Shown here: in pieces, positions 12,200-22,598 of the stretch
How the letters are laid out: each line of letters begins with the position of its first letter
How positions within the stretch are numbered: position 1 is the stretch's first letter
Source: Lyophyllum atratum
Lineage: Eukaryota; Basidiomycota; Agaricomycetes; Agaricales; Lyophyllaceae
DNA length: 64,000 bases
Direction of reading: 5' to 3'
Assembly (NCBI GenBank): GCA_014905825.1
Contig: JACGCN010000024.1
Coordinates: 779,983-843,982 of the forward strand
Program-made: the position numbers and the translations under genes
Notes under the pieces: model-generated
What the model saw: the letters and a program-made list of their open reading frames with translations, nothing else
What the model was told of the DNA's origin: nothing
The model's database searches: none

Positions 12200-12828
12200 C
12201 ACTGGAGGCAAACAATAGGGGTCTTCAGAGTTGGCGCAACGGCCGTTTCGAAACGGCTGTTTAAAAAGAAAAAGATTTCGAGCGTTTCAAAAAAGTTGCA
12301 ACGGCAAGTCACAAAATCGAAACCGCATCACTTTGGTTTTCAGCATGCTGTTGCGGCTTCGAACGGAGCTTCATTCTCAGTCGGAGATGCCCGATGTGGA
12401 CGTGGGTGAGATACTTGGTAACTTCGTATTTTCCGTCGCACAACGCGCTACGTTCACTCGAAAGAAGCGCGTTCATCTGCTGTTGACATTTTGTGGACGA
12501 GGCATCTCCGGGATCCCGCAGAATAGTTGTGAAGGGCAAGATAAATTGACATTTCCTTATCAGTCAATCAGCGCGTTATCTCAAGTTTGGGTCACCGCCA
12601 TCTCTCAGTTGCTCAAATCAAGCTCAGCTCGATGTTGAAACAGTTTAAATCACAAATCGCAACGGGGTGCCTTCGAGCGGTCAAAGTGGTTTCGATTCAA
12701 AGCTTTGTTCTCAAAACTGAAATTACCGTTTCGAAACGGCCGTTGCGCCAACTCTGAAGACCCCTAATGGGGCAGTTGAATTCCGGATGCCCTTGAGGCA
12801 GTCGATCCGTAGTTGGATGGCGGTTGTC
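12200..12828 (+). repeat. left terminal inverted repeat of CACTA element (split by MITE)
   Basis: The repeat occupies 12,200-12,217 and resumes at 12,767-12,828 after the MITE and its duplicated TA. Removing the insert restores collinearity with the right repeat at 16,956-17,032 apart from a small gap of about 3 bp. Confidence 0.8.
12218..12764. mobile_element. 547 bp MITE with Tc1/mariner-type TA duplication
   Basis: The ends are perfect 39 bp inverted repeats (12,218-12,256 and 12,726-12,764) beginning GGGGTCTTCAGAG. They are flanked by TA on both sides (12,216-12,217 and 12,765-12,766). Each repeat ends in the 14 bp palindrome CCGTTTCGAAACGG. The interior has no transposase; a 135-codon open frame overlapping the left repeat looks fortuitous. 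The TA duplication and size fit a Tc1/mariner-derived MITE. The perfect inverted repeats suggest recent insertion. Confidence 0.88.
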
Positions 12829-12972
12829 ATCAGTTATGTAATATTGCTGAGCAGTTTTTGCTGATGGATCGGAATCCGGCGGTCTGACTGGTGTCGAGTC
12901 TCGACAAGTTGTAGTGATGGATGGCCGCGAGATAACAGACATAATCCTGATTCCCCTTCCCCTCATTCAACG

Positions 12973-15149
12973 ATGGCTCCAGTCATATGTAGCTGTACAA
13001 TCTGCAGTACAAAGACTGTCACAATCCATGGGGTCCAACAACCAGGACAGCAAGTGGATGTATCAACACGTCTAAAGCATGAGAAACGGGATAAACGGCC
13101 GGCATCGCCCAAGCGGCGGAAGCGATCACCGTCCCCAGCCTCTGTGACGAAACATTCTAGAGGTTCCAATGCTCCCAAAGGTGGGCCGTGGATTCTCGGT
13201 GATCGGCGGTCGCGACTGATGATTATTCCAGAAATTGACTTTCCTGTAGCGCTCATTGTGAAGATGGTCTGTGTTCTTGTGACCTGGCTCCACATCAGAG
13301 CTGGTATGAGCCGTTCTGTCGCCAATACAATCCTTCGTGCAGTACAACTTATCATTTCCACGACTCTCTACCTCATTGAGGTGTCTCTTTCCTCCTCTGG
13401 GGTCTATGTCAAGTCTATGTCAAGCTTTCGAACATCAAAATTCCCCGTGATGTCCGTACGGCTTACCAGCTCTACTGCACAGAACCAGAAATTCCCGCTA
13501 CCTTCAGGTAGTGGGTCTTGTAGGCGTTTCAAAATCGATTTTTGGCTGTAGATTGCCAGATCTGATGGTGGGAACCTATTCCTCGATCAGGATTTCGGGA
13601 ACCGGCAGTTTGCCCACTTTGCCCCTCTGTACTCGCCTTTCAAAATTTCAAGTTTCGACCCCTCTTCAGATTCCTTGTATCTCCTTTACCCCGTCGTTTT
13701 GCTGGTCATGGCCTTCTACATCGCTGGGACTCTCGCCAACGTTGAAATCGATCATCAACCTCACTCGAAGTCTCTCTCGTTCACCTTCGAAGCTGCCCAT
13801 GCTCCAGTGCCACGACCTGTTTTCCGCATTGCTTTCCCCAAGCCACCCTCCGAGTGTAGATGGATATCACCTACTTGGTCTTACCCTTACTTAGTAGTAG
13901 CATTAACACTCCAATGCATTTCATTCTGAAGACAACGTTCACGACATTTGTTGACGAGCCGAAGGCTCCACATCAGGTAGCGGGCTTTGCCGCTTGCCGG
14001 CCCTTCCAGCGTTATCATTTGAACAGCTTGTTGCCCTCGGTGCTTCTCTCTTTTCCCGAGGCCTATTCCTTGGCAATGCGAGTGGAAGGCTTCTCCTAAG
14101 TCTCGTCCTTGCAATACAGAGCTATGGACATCTCAGAACACTCAGAAGGGCCCAAAATGGGTTCCACGACGCCTGTATACCACGCAATCCTTTGATTCCT
14201 GGCTACAGTTTTTTCTGTCTCGCAAAATTATTGAAGATAGCCTTGCGGAGACTTTTCGCCGGCGCATGGACCATCCACCTGCTGCTTTTGGTGCGACTAT
14301 GGGTGACATTCAGGATAGTCCCGCATGGGGCGATTTGAACGGTTTCCAACAGTCACCGTATCATCTAGTATTTGGGATTTATATTGATTGGTTTAACCCT
14401 TTTACCAACAAAATAGCTGGTAGGTCGAAAAACAGCTGTCTAAACACATCACTCATCATATCGATAGGTAAAAAGGTTTCTTGTGGCGCTATTGTGCTCT
14501 ACTGCTTGAATCTCCCGCCAAACCTCCGCTATCGACCAGAAAATACTTTTATTATTGGTCTCACACCTCCTCCCAATCTTCCTGACACTACTACCATCTC
14601 CCATCTCCTCGAACCTGTCATTGCATCCGTCATCAAGTATGGCGTAGCACCAGGCCAACTTGTACCGACATTTCAACATCCTGAGGGTATTCAGGTGCCA
14701 GTTAAAATTGCACCTCTCATTGCTGATCTCGAGGGCAGTCGCAAAACTGCTGGCTTCTTGGGGCACAGTGCCACGATGTTCTGCTCCTTCTGCCTCTGTA
14801 CCCAAGCTCAGATTGAAGACCTTGATCTTCAGTCCTGGCAAGTGCGTACTGGTGCACAGCACAGGCAGAGGCGTGGCTAAATCTGATAACAAAAAGTGCT
14901 CGAGAGGCTCAGGAAACTGCGACTGGTGTCCGATGGACTCCACTGCATTGTCTGCCATACTGGGATCCTGTCAAACACGTCGTACTAGGGTTTATGCATA
15001 ACTGGCTCGAGGGTGTCTTGAAACACCATCTTCGTGTACTCTGGGGTATTGGAAGGGATGAGAAGGACACAGAGAAAGCTGAAGAGATAGAAAAGGATGA
15101 GCGGTGGACCGATGCCGATGAATCAGATTCTGCTGACGAGCTGGGTTAA
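12973..15149 (+). pseudogene. Plavaka/CACTA-type transposase, truncated and frameshifted
   Basis: The ATG at 12,973 begins MAPVICSCTICS, followed by a G-x-Q-x-P-G-Q-x-V stretch and TRLKHEKRDK, the N-terminal cysteine/histidine pattern I associate with Plavaka proteins. Further blocks are NIKIPRDVRTAYQLY (~13,430), LYTTQSFDSWLQFFLSR (~14,175), DIQDSPAW, GIYIDWFNPFTNKIAG, VSCGAIVLYCLNLPPNLRYR, HPEGIQVPVKIAPLIADLEG, GFLGHSATMFCSFC and DPVKHVVLGFMHNWLEGVL. A frame change near 14,860 separates the last block from the rest, and the 13.1-14.1 kb segment has stops in all joined readings I tried. Translation ends at SDSADELG; the C-terminal half usual for the family is missing. Confidence 0.8.
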
Positions 15150-15177
15150 AAAAAGAAGACATTCAGGAATCCATGAT

Positions 15178-16653
15178 CTACTCGCTCCCCTCAGTGTCCG
15201 AGGAGCTCTCCGACCCGCTCCCCTCCTCGTAACGCTCAAGCTGTTCGAGTTCCTCCTCGGTAGGCATGTTGTATTGACTCAGTACGGCATCACCAAATGT
15301 CTGCATGAATTCTTTCTCGGGCAGATTCTTCCAACGTGCGCACTGTTCCCATGTCTCGCAAAATTCCGCAAGGGGTAATGCGACGTGAAATAGATGGGGT
15401 CGAACCAATCTATGGGGACCTCCTTCGGAAGTGTAGTAAGTTCTGACACCTGTGGCATCTCGAGAGCCTCGCGACGACGTTCTGGCCTAGTGTAATGGAA
15501 AGAATGATTAGTCACTTGGTTGGAAAATTGGGATATTGACTGACTTGTGCTGTTTTCTCTTTGCCCTAGCTATCCGCTGGCGCTGCACATCAGCCAGTCT
15601 GAAGAACTTCTGGACTTTGGCTGCGCAACCCTCTTTGTCTTTGATGCGGTAGATCGTGTCGCCCTCCGTCAACTCATCATCAGAGTGTGCCTCAGTCTCA
15701 CCAGCCAAGGCAAGAACCCGCCTATTGTGGCCTTGGGCCTTGAGGACATCGACTCTGCTCATCATAAGCTATTGAGCTTAGTCAGTAAGACGGCTACTGT
15801 AGCGAGCTGAATACATACCTCGTGGCGGCGTTTGTAGACGGTAGTTGTCTGCTTGCCTTTGGCAACGCTCCCCGGGCTCTTCGCCTCAAGCTTGGCGATA
15901 TCGTGCATATAGGAGAATACAAAGCTTCGATAGAATTTGCGCATGAGTGGAAAGTCACGAACACAGGGTAGATTGATCCCCATGTGTGAGTAGCCAAAGG
16001 CGGCGGAGACCTGCTCGAATGTCTGGAGGGCGACATGCTTGTGAAGTAGGTTGTACAAGGACTCGGGATTGTCACTGAGGATATCGGGCACCCATCGCGA
16101 AAGCCCGACAATCGCCACAGTCCTGAACATGAGGAGCAAGTGTGACTCCGAAATGCATCTGATGTTGTTCGAAACCGTGCTGCCCTCTTTAAGCGACCCC
16201 AAGAAGTCATCTATGGTGGCTTGAACTCTTCGGATGTGGCCTGCGTTCTGTTCCAGGCTGGCAGTGACCGTGCTCCTCACCTGCGATTCAGAGGAGAAAC
16301 GCCGGGTCAAAGGTTCTTTGTCGGCGCTCGTGACCTTTGGTGGGATGGCAGTCTGATCTGGTAGGCGCCAGAGGGTACGGAGATGGAGCTCCAGTGCCGC
16401 CTGCGAGATACTAAGACCTGTGAAGCAATTGAACACGCGAGGTGCGCACCTTTGTTGCTTCCGCGTCTTTTGGGACGTCTTTCCGCTTCAAGTGCCAGTC
16501 GCTTGGCTTCTTGGGCTTCTTTGTTCGATGAGCAAATTTGTTTCGAGCTTTCTTTGAAGTGCCAGGGATGGAGTTGTCCAGCGACCGCTTGCGCTTGCGT
16601 CCTGAAGCACCGGGCTCTTCAGTCTGAGGATCCGATGATTGACCCTCGGGCAT
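15178..16653 (-). pseudogene. second gene of the CACTA element, basidiomycete family of unknown function, frameshifted
   Basis: The ATG at 16,653 opens a basic Lys/Arg/Ser/Pro-rich N-terminus (nuclear-signal-like KRKRSLDNSIPG). A helical region follows (SISQAALELHLRTLWRLP...; FGYSHMGINLPCVRDFPLM; FYRSFVFSYMHDIAKLEAK). The end contains PKEVPIDWFDPIYF, ALPLAEFCETWEQCARWKN and MPTEEELEQLERYEE with an acidic Ser-rich tail. Introns at about 16,405-16,450, 15,770-15,815 and 15,490-15,545 join in frame. Near 15,385 the reading frame must change between DPIYF and ALPLAEF, and some residues seem lost, so I call it broken. I recall similar proteins in many mushrooms but know no function. It lies inside the transposon ends, tail-to-tail with the transposase, 28 bp apart. 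Confidence 0.65.
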
Positions 16654-16955
16654 GGTGATGATGATAGTTAGGTAGAAAGGTCAGAAATCAATTTAACGAG
16701 TAAGTCTACAACATGTGTGTGGTGCATGGCACACGAAACTTATACCTACATGTCCAGAACAAAGGGAACGCGAACGCGATGAAAGAGCGTGATCGTGAAT
16801 CGGGAATCGGAAGTAATTACATCGGCGTCATACACCGGTGAGTTCCGCTTGCCTCGATAGGGCTGGGGAGTGCCTCGGCCTGCCTCGCAGACTCGGTCTG
16901 GATGGCTGGATAGCTCACATGACAACATTTAAGTACATAATTGATGGAACCGCAG

Positions 16956-17032
16956 GACGACCGCCAGTCAAACGTGAATCAACTGCCCCAAGGGCATCTG
17001 AAGTTCAACTGCCTTAGTGTTTGCCTCCGGTG
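16956..17032 (-). repeat. right terminal inverted repeat of CACTA element
   Basis: Read on the minus strand it begins CACCGGAGGCAAACAC and matches the left repeat over about 77 bp with scattered substitutions. Confidence 0.82.
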
Positions 17033-17035
17033 TTA
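17033..17035 (+). repeat. right target-site duplication (TTA) of CACTA element
   Basis: TTA directly follows ...CCTCCGGTG, matching the TTA at 12,197-12,199. Confidence 0.8.
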
Positions 17036-17400
17036 CCATGGTTATTCAACTTCTGAAGTCAACGGGTGCAATATCCCATTTCGAAGAGTTTACAGCCTTG
17101 AATGACTTGCAACTTGCAAGTGAAAATGATCAGAATTATAATTAGGTCACGAATTGAAGCAAATAGCAGAAATTGAATAATTTACCGTGACTTAGAACCA
17201 TCGCAATGATGCATCAACTTCGCGCTCACAGGCTCTGCCAACGTCCAGCCCCACTCTCTCATCGCAGCCCGTGCCTCAGCCAGGTTTCTAGCGGCTCACC
17301 AACCAACCCTTGCTGAACCTGATTATAGGAATTCCCATGATTGTCAGTGACTATTGAATCGTGATCAACGCGACACTTCCGGATCCAGAAGTTCGCCATC
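17036..17400 (+). promoter_or_regulatory. intergenic flank between CACTA element and large zinc-module gene
   Basis: These 365 bp hold no open frame worth calling. They should contain the promoter of the gene starting at 17,401, so the transposon sits within a few hundred bases of that promoter. Confidence 0.4.
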
Positions 17401-20400
17401 ATGGACACGGTCGCGATCTCGCAGGACGGGGAACGGGAGCGCGAAGACAAGTCTCTATCTATGTACATGAAGAGGGAAGAGTTGGATGAAGTGAACTTCT
17501 TCCAGGGAAACACGTCGCGGCATGATCCAACACAGGTTAGCCTCCAGCCTGGTGGGGAAGGACAGGGTCAAGCATTGCTAACGAATACTATCCAACTCTC
17601 TCAGCCACGAGTCATACGCCAACAGCCGTTTTCCTTGGGTAGCTCGGTGGCAGGACCTTCACACGATCCTCATGCTCCTCTGGACGCCGGTCGTGCGACC
17701 GCTACAACTGTGGTATCGAAGAGGGGAAGGACGTTGAAGAAGTCTAGACGTGCAATTGATGGTGACGTTGAAGTGTCTGGCCCCACGTCAACACCCCGGA
17801 AACGGAAGCGTATGCAAGGGGGTAAACCCTCGACCGAAACGGTGGATGGAGTAGAGGTGCAGGAGGCGAAGCATAATAAGAAGGTGGCGAGACCAAGGAA
17901 GACTACTACGCTACCGGTGTCGACTCAACCGACGGAACGATTGCCTAAAGTACCGCTGGAGGACGGGTTGGCCGAGGAGAAGGTGGTGAAGAGGAGGAAG
18001 AACACGAAGGTCCCGGGGATTGTGGCGAACGAGTTGGCAGACCAAAGGGAATCAAACACGATGCCGGAAACGGGCGTATTACAGGAGAAGGAGGCGAAGG
18101 TCAAGAAAAGGATCGTAAAACCGAAGCTGGACGGGGGTGAGAAGGTCAAGGAGGTCAAGGAAGCGAAGGAGCCAAAGGCGAAGACAGGCGTCACAACGAG
18201 GAGAAAAAGTGAGTACAAGGCCTTTTTTTTTCTTGTGGTTTTCTGATGCTCCCTCAAGAGCAAGCATTGGCGAACGGCGAACCTCAATGGAGTCTGGCGA
18301 AACCACAACCTTCAATTCAACTCGCAGTCGGGACTTCATCGACATCAAGGCTCGACGATCAACCCGTCATACAACCTTCGATATGGTGTGGTGTGAGCTC
18401 CTTCCATCGATACGATGGATTTCCCTTTCCTAACACTTATCCAGAGTAAAGAAGAGCTGGTATCCGCCTTGCCCGAACTCTCCAAATCCGTCAACGGCGT
18501 CACATGGCTACTGTCACCTACACCTGTGATCTTCGTCGAGGATCGAGCAACCAATGGGATCATCGTTTCTGACCTCGGTGGCGACGGAATCTCCTTTGAA
18601 TTGAAAATGTGAGCTTGTTTCTACCTACTAGTCCATCTGTGACGTGCTCATTGTTTCCTTTTTTCCAGGATTCGAGACTTCGTCTGCCTATCTGATGACC
18701 TTGTTACGCTTGCCGATCAAACTGTCGACAAATCTACAACGACGATCACGACGACCCGCGGAGAACAACAGACTCAAATTGAACAATTGGCGGCATTATC
18801 TCCCATTCGTGACGGATGTTTAGATAGCGGCGCTACCGGCCAGTCAGAGCTACGGGCTCCATCACAAGGTCCAAACACGCGCCCTATTCCAGGCTCTTTC
18901 TCCAATCTTCCCCCAACACCCATTCTCCTCCCACCCGGCAGCAAAGCGCAAGACTGGAGTACTCCAACTCGGTCTCCTGACAAAACTGAACGTATGTTGG
19001 TGTTCTTCTGTCTATTGTTAAGAGATAAACTGATATGCTCACCTTACAGATACTTTTTCGAACACTTTTCGGAAGCTGGCGCTGTCACCTGGTCATTCAG
19101 CTCTTGGAACGTTCTCGGTTGCTGATCACGCCTCGTCTGGATTACGCGCCCCTACAGTAGTGTTCCCGTGTGCCGTTGCTGGACCACCCAGCGTCGGTCC
19201 TTCGACCGACCCTCCATCCCGAGCCCACGCCTCTGCTACACCCGCCGCTGCTTCCTCCGCTCCGAGATCACACGTCTCTCACGTGACACCATCGCCTGCA
19301 GATGTTGGACCACTGGAAGCTATTCCCTTGACCGTCAGTCCATCGGCTGCGTATGTGCCTTCTCCCGCCGCTGGTCCCTCGGCGCCTCGTCGGCCTCTAC
19401 GACTGCCTGCTGGACCCGGACCCTCCCGGACCAAGCAGACAACCTCAAAGCTCCCCAAGTTCAAACGAATCGCTGCTGATGCCAGCCCGTCCATCCCATA
19501 TGATTCACCAGCGCCATCTTTACCTATCAATACTAGATTGCCCATACCACCTTCAAGGATCGACGCATCTACTTCGGATATCCACCCTTCCCTTTCGAGT
19601 TGGCAGACAAAACCGGTTCCTAGGGAATGTCCATGTACGCGAACAAGCGTTGGTGGGAATTGCAAGAGATGCAGTGAAGCAGAAACTCAGGCCTTATCCA
19701 AGCAAACCCCGGTTCCGACGGATCCACCATCAGCTCCGGAGGGCGACGTTAAACCTGGGCATCCAAAGCTGACAAGATCTACTACGGCTGTCGGATCACC
19801 CGTCATACCACCACCACCAGCGATCATGTTATCTGTTCAAACTACTCTTTCACCTCACCATGATTGGATCGAGTCGCCTCTTACTTCGGTTTGCTCATGC
19901 AGCCGCACCAGATTCGACCGCAATTGCAAAGTATGCAACGGCTACGTCCAAAAAGATATCGTTTCCTCATCCAGCCAGCCCTCCGTCCCGACGAACCTGC
20001 CTTTCGCTGGGGATGGAATTGATCATCATTCGCGTTTATCGAATACGGCGGACAGAAACAGCAAAGTCGTCACGGACTATTCAACGGAGCGAATGTCGGA
20101 TGGCCACCGGGAACGGCCTCGTGATCCTCGACCTCCCATCAAGATGGAACCAGCACCTCCGCAGCATCTCTGGGCATGGCCTACCGAGGTCGACGGCCAA
20201 TATCCCGATGGCCCCTTACCATGGATAGAGCCGACTTTGACCGCATCGGGATGGGCCCTTCCTCCCCCAAAGGACGCTCAAACGCCTCCTACGAACCTCC
20301 GTGCACGCGTCCAAGACCCTCCACTCCCCATCGAGATCGACGTCGATGGACCCCATCACGCCGGCCCCTCGACCTCGGACACAACTGGCCCAAACCCCGC

Positions 20401-22598
20401 CGTGACACAGCCGCAGTCCCTCGCCGCCCCCGTCGACCCAAGGCCCGACGAGCTTATACCATGCAAACTCCCGCCCGAGGTCGTCGCCCTCTGCGACGCC
20501 TACATCGCCGGCACGCCCATCGTCGCCATCGTCGCCCGCGCCTTCCTCCTTCACCGCTGGCGCATCGCCGTGCCCGAGGAGTGCTGTTACGCGTATCTCG
20601 GGTTCTTCAAGGTCACGAGTCTCCAGGTGGGTTTTCTCCTCTGTCTCGTTTCGTCGGGCTGACTGGGAGGTCGTACTCTACAGGAAAGGCGTATGGTTTT
20701 GCCTGATGGAGTGAAGACGCTGGAGGTGGGGCAGGTCGGGGGGACGATGGAATGGCGCTTCGGGTGTACGTGGGTTCCGAGCGGTGAGGAGGTTCTCTCA
20801 CACGGAGACCCTTCGACAACTTCGCTCCGGCCTTGGTGGTCTCCCACCGCTCCCGCCGTCTCTCCAGCAGCCGAGGACGAGGAAGACACCAACACAACTT
20901 CCCCGCGCTACCTCGCCCAACACAACACCCACCCAAACTACCACCTCCTCCACACGCTCAACCTCCCCCTCCACCAGCGCTACCACACCCCCCTCCCCAA
21001 CTACATGTTCGCCTCTCCGGGGGCGGGCGACATCCCGAGGGGGTGGTGGTGCGGCCCGGACGGGTGCGGAAGGGTGAGCTTTCGGAGCATGTTGAGGCAT
21101 CGGCGGTGTGTGGGGGTGGGGTGCGAGGAGGGGGTACGGAGGAGGAGGGCGAAGGGGAAGGGGAAAGCCAAGGCGAAAACGGTGTTTCGGGGGAAAGTGG
21201 TTGAAAGGGGGGAGGTGGAAGGAGAGGAGGGGGGGATGTTCCGGGATGAGGAGGAGTATCAGCTTCACGTGGAGCTTCAGCGTCAATACGAAGGGCCCGA
21301 GGAAGAGGAGGATGAGGGGGAGGAGGAGAAGGACCCGGAAGAGGGATACGCTGTGGAGCTGGGGCAGCTGCGTGATCGACACCAGGCGGCGCCGGTGTCG
21401 CATCCCGTGAACGTGCTTCCGGGGGGCGGGGTCGTCGATGGGGTCGTGGCGATGTGGGGGGACGGCATGCGGACGTTCGCGTACGTGTGGGGCCCAGGGG
21501 ACGAGGGGAAGAGGAAAGGGAAGGGGAAGGAGACGGAGGGAGAGGGGGAGAGAAGGATAACGCACGTGTTCACGGGGAACGCACCGGGGCTGCAGGGAGA
21601 GGCGGGGACGCTGTTGAGGGAGGTGCAGATACGTGTTCAGCTGAGAAGGCAGATGGGTGGATCAAGTTCGTCTTTTCCTTCCTTCCCCCCCTCCCTTCCC
21701 CCATCCCTCTTCTAACAACCGTCAACCCTTTAGATCCGTACTTCTCCTGCGCGGTGGGCCCGCAGAAGGGCGCGGTCGCGTGGGGGGATGCGCCGGAGTG
21801 CATGAGGCGTGCGAGGGAGGTGATGCTTGAGCGGGTGCGGGTGTATGGGGAGAAGGAGGTGGGGATGGAGAGGATGGAGGTGGTGGCGTGGGTCGTTGTT
21901 GGGACGCGGAAGGTGCGTTTTATCCTTTCGTGCAGGCAGATGGCTGACGTTTGCTTGGTAGGGAGCCTCGGCGTTGAGGTGCGCTGAGCATCCGGTGGTG
22001 CTGATGCTGCTGGGTTGTGAGGCTGCGATTACGTTGGTGCCGAAGTCGGGGTTGCCAATTCCGGGTCCAGTTCCGGTCGCGGTCGTGGAGGCGGAAAAAG
22101 TCACTCTCGTTGAGGTGAAGGTGGAAGTGGTGGACGACGATATGGGCGTGGATGGGGATGGGGATGTGGTCATGGGTGGGGCGGGCCCTTATACGCCGGA
22201 CCTGGATGATCCTATGCTCATGCGGATGGAGGCTATCTCCCTCATTGACGCTGATCACGTTGAAGAACCCACGCCCATGCCGATGGGACGTATCGAGCCC
22301 ATGGACGTGGACAAGGTGGAGGAGCCGGTGGTGAAGAAGCGCGCACCGGTGAAGGAGAAGAAGCAGGCGGTGGTGGTGACGATGGTGCATGGGGACGTGG
22401 TGATGCTCTCCGGGGACACCTTTGAGGTTCGTCGTCTTCTGGCTTACGAGAAGTTGGAGACAAGGCTGATGGTTTTTGGGGGTTAGTACTCTATTAAGCG
22501 GTTTGGGACGAGTATTTGTGAGTCTTGGTTTTGTGATGGGGGAGGCGCTTGGCTGATCGATTTTGGTAGTGCTTATGGGGTCGATGGGGGAGGGGTGA
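17401..22598 (+). CDS. large Pro/Lys-rich protein with cysteine modules and a conserved C-terminal core (unknown function)
   Basis: I can trace one gene of roughly 1,500 codons. A basic Lys-rich N-terminus (to ~18,210) is followed by a folded block (ELVSALPELSKSVNGVTWLL...). A Pro/Ser-rich stretch comes next, holding two copies of C-x-C-x-R-T-x(5)-N-C-K-x2-C. Then come a block around PEECCYAYLGFFKVTSLQ, a module GWWCGPDGCG...MLRHRRCVGVGC, and a core: THVFTGNAPGLQ, DPYFSCAVG, APECMRRAREVMLERVRVYG, EHPVVLMLLGCEAAITLVPK, VHGDVVMLSGDTFEYSIKRF. The end is spliced: TFE joins YSIKRFGTSI (acceptor near 22,486), and a second intron gives LLMGSMGEG, stop 22,596-22,598. The layout recalls basidiomycete AlkB/TET-like 2-oxoglutarate dioxygenase-fold proteins, but no HxD iron motif is visible. 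Treat that as remote similarity only. Confidence 0.72.

Larger units (their letters stand above)
12200..17032. mobile_element. CACTA-type (Plavaka-like) DNA transposon, 4.8 kb, non-autonomous
   Basis: The element is delimited by imperfect inverted repeats of about 77-80 bp. The left end reads CACTGGAGGCAAACA, and the reverse complement of the right end reads CACCGGAGGCAAACA. Both continue through a GGCAGTTGAA block, ATGCCCTTG, GGCAGT and TGGCGGT(T/C)GTC. Exact TTA flanks both ends. Inside are a broken transposase on the plus strand (12,973-15,149) and a broken second gene on the minus strand (15,178-16,653). A 547 bp MITE splits the left inverted repeat, and without it the element would be about 4.28 kb. 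The transposase lacks its C-terminal half, so the copy should move only in trans, if at all. Confidence 0.85.

Noticed and set aside
12231..12638. 135-codon open frame inside the MITE
   Set aside because: It begins within the 39 bp terminal repeat, has no transposase-like motif and no other support. MITEs of this size are normally non-coding.
20798..21565. 255-codon open frame on the minus strand, Pro/His/Leu-rich
   Set aside because: It is the antisense shadow of a purine-rich coding stretch of the zinc-module gene; its composition explains the lack of stops.
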